This document shows positions 35,776 to 43,933 of a stretch of 64,000 nt of DNA, in pieces. A program made the position numbers and the translations under genes. The stretch lies in assembly GCF_047302405.1 (NCBI RefSeq), contig NZ_CP154853.1:2728001-2792000 (forward strand), in the 5' to 3' direction. This stretch comes from Alkalihalobacillus sp047302405 (lineage in GTDB: Bacteria > Bacillota > Bacilli > Bacillales > Bacillaceae_D). Below the pieces are notes generated by a model, which saw only the letters and a list, made by a program, of their open reading frames with translations, was not told the origin of the DNA and did no database searches. Positions within the stretch are counted from its first letter, which is position 1. Each line of letters starts with the position of its first letter.

Positions 35776-36651
35776 TTAGCTCTCCCCCGATCTATTAGCC
35801 CTAAGTTGGATGACTGAGAGTATTAATAAGATAAAGAACAATGCATAAGACATAGTCGCAGCATACCCTAAATTATTTTGCCTAAATCCAGTCTCATAAA
35901 TATACTGGATGAGCGGTCTTGTTGCACCACCAGGCCCCCCACCAGTAATTAAAAGAATTTGTGCAAACACTTTATAGGAAGCTAAAATTTGCAGCAACAA
36001 AATCACTCTTCCAATCGGTAAAAGCTGAGGGAGAGTAATATAACGAAACTGCTCCCACCGAGTCGCTCCATCTATTTCACTTGCTTCATATAATGAATCT
36101 GGTATATCTTGTAAACCAGTGAGAAATAAAATCATATTAAATCCTACTGACCACCATAAAGTTACAAGCACAATTGTTACCCAAGCTAAATATTTATCTG
36201 CCAACCAGAACGGCTCCACTTGAAGACCCATACTTTGTAAAACGTTATTTACGAGTCCACTGTATGGTTGAAGCATAAAAATAACAAGAAAGGATATGAC
36301 AGCTACAGATAGAATACTCGGTAGAAAGTACGCCCCTCTGAAAAAGGTTCGCCATTTTGAATTCAAGTTTGCTAGCAACGCTAATCCCAAAGCAAGCAGA
36401 ACCATCGTTGGCGTTGTTAGTATAACGAATAACGTTGTATTCCAAAGCGTCCTCCAGAAATGAGGATCCGCAAACATTTTTTGATAATTTTCCAATCCAA
36501 CAAACTCCATTTTACGAACAAGAGTCCAGTCGTACAAACTCATCTCTAACCCTTTAAAGATAGGCAAAATGGTGAAGACTACATATGCTATAAAAAAGGG
36601 CAATAGAAACGGGACTGCCTTCAAATCTTGAACCCATGCCTTTTTATTCAT
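35776..36651 (-). CDS. CUT1 sugar ABC transporter permease, MalF type
   Basis: About 291-residue permease with six predicted helices and an EAA loop near residue 205 (EASEIDGATRWEQFRYITLPQL). ATG at 36651 preferred over the GTG at 36654 because GGGAG is seven bases upstream. Partner of the MalG-type permease and of the lipoprotein at 36719. Confidence 0.92.
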   Translation of the reverse strand: MNKKAWVQDLKAVPFLLPFFIAYVVFTILPIFKGLEMSLYDWTLVRKMEFVGLENYQKMFADPHFWRTLWNTTLFVILTTPTMVLLALGLALLANLNSKWRTFFRGAYFLPSILSVAVISFLVIFMLQPYSGLVNNVLQSMGLQVEPFWLADKYLAWVTIVLVTLWWSVGFNMILFLTGLQDIPDSLYEASEIDGATRWEQFRYITLPQLLPIGRVILLLQILASYKVFAQILLITGGGPGGATRPLIQYIYETGFRQNNLGYAATMSYALFFILLILSVIQLRANRSGES

Positions 36652-36718
36652 CACTACACTCCCTTCAATTAAAGCAAAAGCACCTATAGATTTAATGTTA
36701 GTTGAACAAAATCAAACC

Positions 36719-38017
36719 TTATCTTCCTATAAGACTAGCAACTTCTTGTTCTATTTTGTTAAATGCTTCTTCAGGTGAAACTTCATTTGTCCAGATCAAA
36801 TCGAGGTTACGAATCATAATATCTTGAACCCCACGTGCATAAATGGTTCGGTCTGGAAAGTTGACATAGTTAGCGACCTGAGCATATTCACTACGATATG
36901 GAAGCTCCTGATATTCTACCGATTCTACGACAGTATCTTTAGCAGGTATATGGCCAGCTTTTGCCCAAATGGCACCTTTCTCTGTTGCAAAATCCATAAA
37001 TTCAAGTGCCGCTTTCTGTACTTCAGTGTCTGCACTTTGGTAATAAGGAATGACAAATGTATGCGAATCTCCCCAAGCACCTTCTTGTCCAAAAATATTC
37101 GGAAGTGGCATTGCAGTGAATTCTAACTCTTCCGTCGTTTCCCAAATCCCAGTTGCCCAAACACCTGTTGCAATTGAAGCTGAATTCTCTGATTGAAACT
37201 CGGCATAGAAATCGGCAAGGTTCAATGGAATAACTTCATCTTCATGCCAAAGATTATACAGGTATTCCGCAGCTTCAATCGCTTTATCAACATCAAGAAC
37301 ATATTCTGGATTTTCTAGGTCTTCAGTAAGAATATGTTCGCCTCCAAGCTGTGTATAATAACTCCACCAATGACGATAACTATCGACACCGGCAGTTGAA
37401 AATGCTAATGGAAACTTATCATCAGGTAATTCTTCTTTAAGAGTTGTGAAGAATTCTCTAAATCCATCAGGTGTTTGTTCCATTTTCACCGTTCCATCCT
37501 CATTTAATAGACCAGCGTCCCCGACAAGTTTATTATTTACATAAAAGATATGTGCGTGTGTATCAATAGGAACGGCATAATGCTTTTCATCATAGATGGT
37601 TGCCTCTAGTATATTTCGATTGAAATCATCCCAAGTTATACCAACTTCTAGACCGAGTGTATCCAATTCTTGAAGCAGACCTTGATTCACTAGTTCAGGT
37701 AATACATGGGTATGAGAAATTGCCAAATCTGGTCCTTTGCCCGATGCAACACTAGTTAAAAGTTTCGTATAATACTCATCGTAATCTTGAAGAACGTTAT
37801 TAATAAAAATTCCATCCTGACTATTATTAAACTCTTCAACTATTTCTTGCATGTACTCAGCGTCTCCACCACCAAATAGATTCCATAAGACAACCTCGGT
37901 CGCCCCTTCAGGTACTTCTACGCCCCCTCCAGCTCCTTCACCCGCTCCGCCAGAGCAGGCTGTTAGTACGAACATAGCTAGTACTAGACCCAAAAAACTC
38001 ATTAAGCTCTTTTTCAT
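36719..38017 (-). CDS. Extracellular sugar-binding lipoprotein (family 1 solute-binding protein)
   Basis: 432-residue binding lipoprotein. I chose the ATG at 38017: it has GGGAGG nine bases upstream and opens a proper signal peptide (MKKSLMSFLGLVLAMFVLTAC) with lipobox V-L-T-A-C; the longer frame to 38119 runs through the promoter. The mature protein starts with a Gly-rich linker and EVVLWNLFGGGDAEYMQ. First gene of the importer-GH2 operon, downstream of the inverted repeat and cre-like site. Confidence 0.93.
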   Translation of the reverse strand: MKKSLMSFLGLVLAMFVLTACSGGAGEGAGGGVEVPEGATEVVLWNLFGGGDAEYMQEIVEEFNNSQDGIFINNVLQDYDEYYTKLLTSVASGKGPDLAISHTHVLPELVNQGLLQELDTLGLEVGITWDDFNRNILEATIYDEKHYAVPIDTHAHIFYVNNKLVGDAGLLNEDGTVKMEQTPDGFREFFTTLKEELPDDKFPLAFSTAGVDSYRHWWSYYTQLGGEHILTEDLENPEYVLDVDKAIEAAEYLYNLWHEDEVIPLNLADFYAEFQSENSASIATGVWATGIWETTEELEFTAMPLPNIFGQEGAWGDSHTFVIPYYQSADTEVQKAALEFMDFATEKGAIWAKAGHIPAKDTVVESVEYQELPYRSEYAQVANYVNFPDRTIYARGVQDIMIRNLDLIWTNEVSPEEAFNKIEQEVASLIGR

Positions 38018-38056
38018 TATTGATTCCTCCCTTTTCAAATAAATTTTATCTTCATT

Positions 38057-38096
38057 AATTACAGAAAAATTGTAATAATACTTATTTTCTGTAATT
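38057..38096. promoter_or_regulatory. 12-bp inverted repeat in the leader of the importer-GH2 operon
   Basis: Perfect arms AATTACAGAAAA (38057-38068) and TTTTCTGTAATT (38085-38096) separated by 16 bases, between the promoter and the binding-protein start. A likely operator; the ArsR-type regulator at 38505 is the only candidate close by. A half-site-like CTGTAAT also occurs at about 39492 in front of the regulator gene. Confidence 0.6.
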
Positions 38097-38104
38097 ATAC
38101 GTTT

Positions 38105-38133
38105 AGAATACGCTTTCATAAATGCAAAGTCAA
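38105..38133 (-). promoter_or_regulatory. Sigma-A promoter with overlapping cre-like site
   Basis: Minus strand: -35 TTGACT (38128-38133), 17-base spacer, -10 TATTCT (38105-38110). The stretch TGAAAGCGTATTCT (38105-38118) matches the CcpA cre consensus TGWAANCGNTNWCA at all but two positions, overlapping the -10. Carbon catabolite repression of this glycan operon is therefore likely (consensus from established knowledge). Confidence 0.55.
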
Positions 38134-38411
38134 CCTCTTTTTTCGTCGTTTTATGTATTAATTACATATTTACTGTTTATAAACAACAATATATATATTC
38201 TGGATTTTAGCCTATGAATTCTGTATAGAATTATTGCTACGTGTCATTTCGAGAACGCACCATCATTTTAAGTTATAGAGAAAGTAGAGATAAGGAGAAA
38301 AGGAGATTTAAGAAATGCTCACTAAAGAGGAACGATTAGGGGGGATGAACTTTATTAAGCTATTTTGAAAAATGAATGGAAATAACTATTGCTATGAACG
38401 TAAACAAATAA

Positions 38412-38456
38412 GCCACTTGGAGCTGGAGGCATACGAACCCTCCAACTCCAAATAGC
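38412..38456 (-). terminator. Terminator of the ArsR-type regulator gene
   Basis: 18-base stem (GCTATTTGGAGTTGGAGG with CCTCCAGCTCCAAGTGGC on the minus strand, three G-U pairs) followed by TTATTTG. It separates the regulator from the importer operon it may control. Between 38134 and 38411 there is no gene. Confidence 0.7.
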
Positions 38457-38504
38457 CTAAACACAAAAATAACCGATCAGATTTACACGGAAATGAGTTA
38501 TATA

Positions 38505-39431
38505 TTAAGAAAAATCTATTTTTAATTTTATGTCTTGTGTATGATCACCGAATTCTTTACCAAATAAATTCATTCCACCTTTATGAACAGCATCATCCTT
38601 AATGCCAATTTTAAACGATATAAAATTGCGTTCTAGTATTCCCAGATCATCAATTTTCACATCTGATAAATAGAACTCATCAATCATTGTTCTTTGACTA
38701 GTTACTGTCCACGTTTTTAAAGATCCATATTGTGTACTAGTCAAATCTTTCCAAAAAGGTGGATTTAATCGTCCAGGCCGCTCACCAAAATCTCCCGGAC
38801 TCGTCCAAGTCCCTATATCAACTCCATTTAACCAAACGGTAATGTCAGATGGCCAATTATGATCATAGTTCGGTGCCTCCGAACAAATTTCCAATGAAAA
38901 TTGAACGGCCTTTATTTCAGATTCATGCGGAATAACTAGCGGAAATTTATATTCAAAATACCCTTTGCGTGTCCAAATAATCTGCGCTTTCGACCGCTCT
39001 GGACTATAGAAATGAACAGGCTCATCTTCCGGGAGAATAATTCCTTCATGATTAGCCATCCCGCAAGTTGGAGCAACTTCAAAATCAACATATTGCCCAA
39101 TTGGCATTTCTAACTCAAAATTTTTATAGTCTTGTGTATATTTTTCATTACTACATAACTGAATATGAATATCATCAAAATTCCGTGTACAGACCTTCAT
39201 CGCCCCTCTACTTGCAGGGCGCAATTCTGTTTGGATTAGACCAGCTTCCTCCAACACCTTCACATGAGAAGCACCTGTCGAAATTGGGATCTCTAATGCA
39301 TTTGCTAATTGATGTATATTCATATTATCCATATTTAATAGCTTAATCATTTTTAACCTTACCTCTGACGACAACGCATGAGAAACCTTACGTAAATAGT
39401 CAGGATCATTAATTGATAATTCTAACAACAA
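38505..39431 (-). CDS. ArsR-type HTH regulator with long beta-rich C-terminal domain
   Basis: 308-residue regulator. Residues about 1-85 form an ArsR/SmtB winged helix (HALSSEVRLKMIKLLNMDNMNIHQLANALEIPISTGASHVKVLEEAGLI), but no metal-site cysteines are seen. The remaining 220 residues are beta-rich (AVQFSLEICSEAPNY, ITVWLNGVDIGTW, FISFKIGIKDD) and resemble a galactose-binding-like sandwich. Such fusions accompany glycan-use genes, so the C-terminal part probably senses a sugar (inference). Upstream of and in the same direction as the importer-GH2-GH43 cluster. Confidence 0.82.
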   Translation of the reverse strand: MLLELSINDPDYLRKVSHALSSEVRLKMIKLLNMDNMNIHQLANALEIPISTGASHVKVLEEAGLIQTELRPASRGAMKVCTRNFDDIHIQLCSNEKYTQDYKNFELEMPIGQYVDFEVAPTCGMANHEGIILPEDEPVHFYSPERSKAQIIWTRKGYFEYKFPLVIPHESEIKAVQFSLEICSEAPNYDHNWPSDITVWLNGVDIGTWTSPGDFGERPGRLNPPFWKDLTSTQYGSLKTWTVTSQRTMIDEFYLSDVKIDDLGILERNFISFKIGIKDDAVHKGGMNLFGKEFGDHTQDIKLKIDFS

Positions 39432-39569
39432 TACCCACCCCTAACTCATTAACTAGTATCTGTTCCTTATAATTAATATAAACAAAAAAGCTGTAATAAT
39501 CCAGATTAATAATAAATAAATTAACTTTTTGTTTTAAGAGCCTGACCCCTGTATCTAAAAAAACTAATA

Positions 39570-39890
39570 TTATAGTATAATCTCTAAAGCCTCAAACTCT
39601 TTTTTATTTGGTTGGGATAAAAGATCTTTTACTCCATCATCTATATAGGGTTTTAGTTGCTCTTTCTTTCCTTGCTTTTGAAGGGTATAAGCGAGGGATT
39701 AGGTATGATTAATTCATTATGTAAGGACAAATAGAACTGTTTCATACTTCTTATAACAGTGGTTGATAGTAGTTGCGGTATTACCTAGCGTTTCATACAA
39801 TAGATAATAACGTCTTTAAACATTTTAGTATTGAGCGGTTCAGTAGAGTATTTATAACTTTCTAAAGCACGCTTGAACAATTGCTAGATT
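39570..39890 (-). pseudogene. Decayed gene fragment, TPR-like
   Basis: On the minus strand three frames in succession give protein-like stretches: QLFKRALESYKYSTEPLNTKM, then YYLLYETLGNTATTINHCYKKYE, then LAYTLQKQGKKEQLKPYIDDG...LLSQPNKKEFEALEIIL and a stop at 39570. Regular A--Y/L--G spacing suggests tetratricopeptide repeats, as in Rap-like or PlcR/NprR-like regulators. Several frameshifts and stops separate the pieces, so it is not expressed as one protein. The flanks (39432-39569, 39891-40082) show no gene. Confidence 0.4.
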
Positions 39891-40082
39891 CTACTTACAG
39901 CACCGCTTTATACGATAAGTGAGGTTTCTCCTTTAAAACAAAGCTAAGCACGTTTGAAAGTACTCACCACCACTTATTAATGTTTATTCTTCTTCTCTTT
40001 GTCAATTTACTACACTCCTTTAAGGTTAAATATGAGGTAGCACAATATTTTACGCACACGATGATTAAGACATGACTAAAAC

Positions 40083-40130
40083 AAAAAGGATTGCGTATTC
40101 AGTCATAAGACTAAACTCACAATCCTTTTT
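40083..40130 (-). terminator. Terminator of the lone tRNA-Leu gene
   Basis: AAAAAGGATTG pairs with CAATCCTTTTT in a long imperfect hairpin with an inner AGTC/GACT stem, followed on the minus strand by GTTTTAG. It lies about 38 bp beyond the tRNA 3' end. Confidence 0.7.
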
Positions 40131-40167
40131 ACACCTGGTAAAAAAATACCATTTCACTTAAAATTGA

Positions 40168-40250
40168 TACCTGAGGCCGGACTTGAACCGGCACGCCATC
40201 GCTGGCAGTGGATTTTGAGTCCACCGTGTCTGCCATTCCACCACTCAGGC
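40168..40250 (-). tRNA. tRNA-Leu (anticodon CAA), isolated
   Basis: 83-nt class II tRNA: acceptor GCCTGAG with CTCAGGT (G1-U72), anticodon stem GTGGA/TCCAC with loop CTCAAAA, long variable arm, T arm GCCGG-TTCAAGT-CCGGC. No encoded CCA. It stands alone, 8.7 kb from the tRNA cluster. Confidence 0.95.
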
Positions 40251-40536
40251 ATGTGTTGATTGCTTATAAACAAGCAACTTGAATGAACTGACAAAAACTA
40301 TCTTACCATCTTATGCTAGGATTGTCAATTGATTTTTCTAATTTGAATTGATAGGAGAATGAAAATCTAGTATTTCCATTCTCCTTCTTTTTCATCGTGG
40401 TAGCTCTCCTCCATATTTCTTCCTTAGTTTATTTAGTTGCTGAAGGTTTACATATGTCGCTTTTTCATTTTTGATTCCGAGTATTATTATTTTTATTACA
40501 TGTTTCCCCCCCAGATTGAGCTCCTAAAGTATAAAA
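40251..40536. other. Intergenic region between tRNA-Leu and NCS2 permease
   Basis: No intact gene. On the minus strand a stretch ending at the TGA at 40392 reads VIKIIILGIKNEKATYVNLQ then QLNKLRKKYGGELPR without a start codon, which looks like the C terminus of a lost gene. No RNA gene or operator recognised. Confidence 0.3.
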
Positions 40537-40567
40537 ACAGCCTTATCGTCTAAAACGATAAGGCTGT
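40537..40567 (-). terminator. Terminator of the NCS2 permease gene
   Basis: Perfect 13-base arms ACAGCCTTATCGT and ACGATAAGGCTGT, loop of 5, followed on the minus strand by TTTTATAC. It lies 14 bp after the stop codon. Confidence 0.88.
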
Positions 40568-40580
40568 AACGTAACTATTT

Positions 40581-41876
40581 TTAATAAACATGTGCAATAA
40601 AGGTTAGGAAGAATAATGCGGCAATAATATAAAGCGGTGCAGATACTTCCTTCGCTTTTCCTAATGCAAACTTTACAATTGGATAAGCAATAAAGCCAAA
40701 GGCAATTCCATCCGCAATACTATATGAAAATGGAATCATCACAATCACTAAAAATGCAGGAAACCCTTCCGAAAAATCTTGAAAGTCAATTTGCTTCACA
40801 TTTTGCAACATTAAAACTCCAATAATAATTAAGATAGGAGCAATCGCGCTTCCTGGAATAATCTTAATAAAGGGAATGGCAAAAATAGAAAGCAAAAACA
40901 AACTTCCTGTCACAATTGCCGTAACACCTGTTCTGCCTCCAGCCGTAATACCAGCTGTACTTTCAACCGTTGCAACAGTAGGGCTCGTCCCAAGAAAACC
41001 ACTAAATAAAATCGAAAAACCATTGGCTTGCAAAGAACGAGTAAATTTTTCTGGTCGATTAATCATATTTAAATGCCCATTTATTAACCCGATATTCTCA
41101 AATAAAAGAACCATCGTTAATGAAAAAACAGCAACTAAAAAGACGAAGTCACCGAACCTTTCAAAAGAAATAGCACCAAATAAAGAAAAATAACTTTCTA
41201 AATTTAAATGATTCGAGTCATTCCCTTGAAATTGGAGAACTCCTAAAACAGCTGCAATCCCTGTTCCAGCAACGATACTTATTAAAAAATTACCTGGTAC
41301 ATTCCTTATAAATAACACAATGGCTAACACAATCGATAATAAGGTTGCAATCACAAAAGGGCTACTAACATCCCCTAACGCAAGAAGGGAGTTTTCCCCT
41401 TTCCTTATAAGACCACCTTTTTCTAATCCGATTAGTGCTAAAAACAAACCTAGCCCAACCGTTATCGCGTGCTTTAATGAATTTGGTATAGCTTCTAGTA
41501 ATAACTTTGCTAATCGTGTAAAAGAAATAATCGTCACAATGATTCCCGATACAACGACTACGCCTAATGCTTCTTGCCACGTCAATCCGATCGAATGGAC
41601 TAAGGTATACGTGAACATTGCGTTAATCCCCATTCCTGGTACTAAGATAATTGGCGCATTTGCCCAAAATCCCATAAACCAGCAGCTAATTACACAAGTT
41701 AAAATAGTGGCAATAATTCCAGCCTCTAATGGTATACCTGCTTCAGCTAAAATGGCTGCATTAACAGCAATAATGTACACAATGGTAATGAATGATATCG
41801 TTCCAGCTAGAAGTTCTTTTTTCAAAGAAGTCTCATGACCAGCTAGATCAAAATAATTCTTAAACCCTTTTACCAT
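40581..41876 (-). CDS. NCS2-family purine permease (AzgA/PbuG type)
   Basis: 431-residue membrane transporter with about 12-14 helices that imports purine bases (hypoxanthine/guanine/adenine) with protons. The AzgA-like branch is shown by FDLAGHETSLKKELLAGTISFITIVYIIAVNA at the N terminus, NAMFTYTLVHSIGLTWQEAL near 85 and the TSPTVATVESTAGITAGGRTGVTAI motif near 295. No purine riboswitch was found in its upstream region (41877-42000). Divergent from the deaminase gene at 42262. Confidence 0.92.
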   Translation of the reverse strand: MVKGFKNYFDLAGHETSLKKELLAGTISFITIVYIIAVNAAILAEAGIPLEAGIIATILTCVISCWFMGFWANAPIILVPGMGINAMFTYTLVHSIGLTWQEALGVVVVSGIIVTIISFTRLAKLLLEAIPNSLKHAITVGLGLFLALIGLEKGGLIRKGENSLLALGDVSSPFVIATLLSIVLAIVLFIRNVPGNFLISIVAGTGIAAVLGVLQFQGNDSNHLNLESYFSLFGAISFERFGDFVFLVAVFSLTMVLLFENIGLINGHLNMINRPEKFTRSLQANGFSILFSGFLGTSPTVATVESTAGITAGGRTGVTAIVTGSLFLLSIFAIPFIKIIPGSAIAPILIIIGVLMLQNVKQIDFQDFSEGFPAFLVIVMIPFSYSIADGIAFGFIAYPIVKFALGKAKEVSAPLYIIAALFFLTFIAHVY

Positions 41877-42261
41877 TTAAAACATTCCTTATTCAGTTAC
41901 CCTCTCCCACCCGGCGGAAAATAACCCACTGACTCGTATTATAAGTTCAACCATATAAATTTGTAAATAAGAAATTTGATCTACAAGTAATCCATTCTAT
42001 CTCCTCTACGAACTAATCACAGTTAAATAATAAGTCAGTTATAGCATAATTCATTTGACAAACGAGACAGATAAATGTAAATTATTTATAGTTACCAATA
42101 CAGTGGTAACATTTCAAAATAGATGCAAGCATTTATCCGGCATAATGAATGTAGATCAATCCTTCATTCTCTATTTATCTTTTTTCTATTAAAAATTAGC
42201 GTAGTATTCCTTACGCACAATATATTGGAAATTAATTCAAGAACTCTCTGGAGGTACTAAA
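41877..42261. other. Divergent intergenic region with a dyad at 42091-42110
   Basis: No gene. GTTACCA (42091-42097) and TGGTAAC (42104-42110) form a 7-bp dyad with a 6-bp spacer about 150 bp upstream of the deaminase; GTTACCAATACA recurs at 43716 after that gene. A short GC-rich block (about 41908-41925) precedes the permease. Nothing matches the conserved core of purine riboswitches. Confidence 0.35.
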
Positions 42262-43572
42262 ATGAAAACAGCTTACATAAATGCTAAATTTTTCACAATG
42301 AATCTTAACAATGAAGTATTTGAAAATGGACTTATGATTGTTGAAGATCAGGTCATTTCCTATATCGGCTCCTATACTAGTGCTCAGTTAACCGATGTTA
42401 ATCAAGTCGTTGATCTATTAGGAAAATGGGTCATGCCTGGACTCGTTAATACTCACTCTCACATTGTGATGACGATTTTAAGAGGAATTGGCGATGATAT
42501 GTTGTTGAAACCTTGGCTAAATGAAAAAATATGGCCTTTAGAAAAACAATTCACAACGGAAATGGCTTCTATTAGTACATTACTCGGTGTGTTAGAAATG
42601 TTAAAATCGGGTACGACGACTTTTTCTGATATGTTTAATCCGGTTGGGCTCGATGGTGATCAACTAATGGCCGTTTTAGGTGATTCAGGGATTAGAGGTG
42701 CCTTTTCCCATACAATCTTTAGTCTTGGTACTAAATCACAACAACGTGAAAATTTAATAACAGCTGAAAACTTCGCGAAAAAATATAAATCGTACGCCGA
42801 TGGTCGACTCACAACAATGGTTGCCCCACATAGTCCTTATACATGTACATTTGAAGCATTAGAAGAAAGTGCACGGATTGCAAAAGAAAATAACGTAATG
42901 GTCCATATTCATCTTTCTGAAACAGATGGAGAAATTGAAGAAATCAACCAAAAGTATGGAGTACGTCCTGTCGAGCATGTTCGTCGATCCGGCCTATTTG
43001 ATCAGCCAACAGTTATAGCACATGGTGTTATTCTAAACGATGAAGAGCGAGGCTTACTCAAAGAATATGAAGTTCGCGTCGCCCATAATCCTATTAGCAA
43101 TTTGAAGCTTGGTTCAGGAGTTGCTGATGTTGTAAAGCTTCTTGAGGCAGGAATAAAAGTCGGAATTGCTACAGATGGAGTTGCTTCTAATAATAACTTT
43201 GACATGTTTGAAGAGGTTAGAACAGCAGCACTTCTTCAAAAAGGGTTATACAAAGATGCAACGAAACTTCCAGCTGAAACTGTGCTCTCACTTGCCACTA
43301 GAGTCGGTGCAGAGGCGATCGGTATGAGTCATGTCGGTTCTCTTGAAACAAAGAAGCATGCTGATTTTATCACTATTAATCCCGTAGACAAACCTCATTT
43401 ACAACCACTGAGTGAAGCGTATTCGCATTTATTGTATGCAGCTAACGGACGAGATGTCTGTGACGTCTTTATCGGTGGTAAACAAGTTGTAAAGGATAGG
43501 CAGTGTTTAACGATCGATGAGGAGAGAATCATTGCAGAAGTCAATCGATTGCATCAGACCTTTATTCGTTAA
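42262..43572 (+). CDS. mtaD: Amidohydrolase, MTA/S-adenosylhomocysteine deaminase type
   Basis: 436-residue cytoplasmic metal-dependent deaminase that converts 5'-methylthioadenosine, S-adenosylhomocysteine or adenosine-like substrates to inosine forms. Metal ligands: H65-x-H67 (NTHSHIV), H in VHIHLSETDGE near 218, H in VIAHGVIL, and D in IATDGVASNNN near 295. MLRG-type loop (TILRGIGDDMLLKPWL) is typical of MTA/SAH deaminases. Strong ribosome site CTGGAGGT. Purine transport genes on both sides support a salvage role; guanine deaminase is less likely. Confidence 0.88.
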   Translation: MKTAYINAKFFTMNLNNEVFENGLMIVEDQVISYIGSYTSAQLTDVNQVVDLLGKWVMPGLVNTHSHIVMTILRGIGDDMLLKPWLNEKIWPLEKQFTTEMASISTLLGVLEMLKSGTTTFSDMFNPVGLDGDQLMAVLGDSGIRGAFSHTIFSLGTKSQQRENLITAENFAKKYKSYADGRLTTMVAPHSPYTCTFEALEESARIAKENNVMVHIHLSETDGEIEEINQKYGVRPVEHVRRSGLFDQPTVIAHGVILNDEERGLLKEYEVRVAHNPISNLKLGSGVADVVKLLEAGIKVGIATDGVASNNNFDMFEEVRTAALLQKGLYKDATKLPAETVLSLATRVGAEAIGMSHVGSLETKKHADFITINPVDKPHLQPLSEAYSHLLYAANGRDVCDVFIGGKQVVKDRQCLTIDEERIIAEVNRLHQTFIR

Positions 43573-43851
43573 TCTCATAAAGGTCATTGGGCTAATTCAC
43601 TATATTTATTTCAAAAATTCATGTTTAATCGTGCTTGTACTTTTATTCAAATTGCTTATAAATCCAGTTCAATCCCTCTTAAATTAATAGTTACTAGTAA
43701 CGTAATTATGAGTGTGTTACCAATACAAGGTTTGCTCGTATTTTTTTGAAACACATCTAAAAGCACTTCTTAAAACGAATATTATTAGCAGCCCTATTTA
43801 TAAGATAGATTTTCTTCATTAATACCTTAGTTAGACTTCTATAGCATAAAA

Positions 43852-43910
43852 GGACACCAATCCCCGAAGTTCGAATAACATTCACTTCTTCTAGGGGATT
43901 TATAGTGTCC
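43852..43910 (-). terminator. Hairpin terminator of the nucleotidase gene
   Basis: Outer arms GGACAC/GTGTCC and inner TCCCC/GGGGA with AAG/CTT form an extended interrupted hairpin 24 bp after the nucleotidase stop; the minus-strand continuation is TTTTATGC. The rest of 43573-43851 shows only a TTACTAGTAA palindrome at 43691 and no gene. Confidence 0.6.
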
Positions 43911-43933
43911 ATTCTGAGTTGAGTATTAATTAT

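Noticed and set aside
41320..41838. 172-codon plus-strand frame
   Set aside because: Exactly antisense to the NCS2 permease; composition and lack of ribosome site mark it as a shadow.
41877..42000. Possible purine riboswitch upstream of the NCS2 permease
   Set aside because: The conserved loop sequences and P1-P3 arrangement of purine riboswitches were not found on the minus strand.
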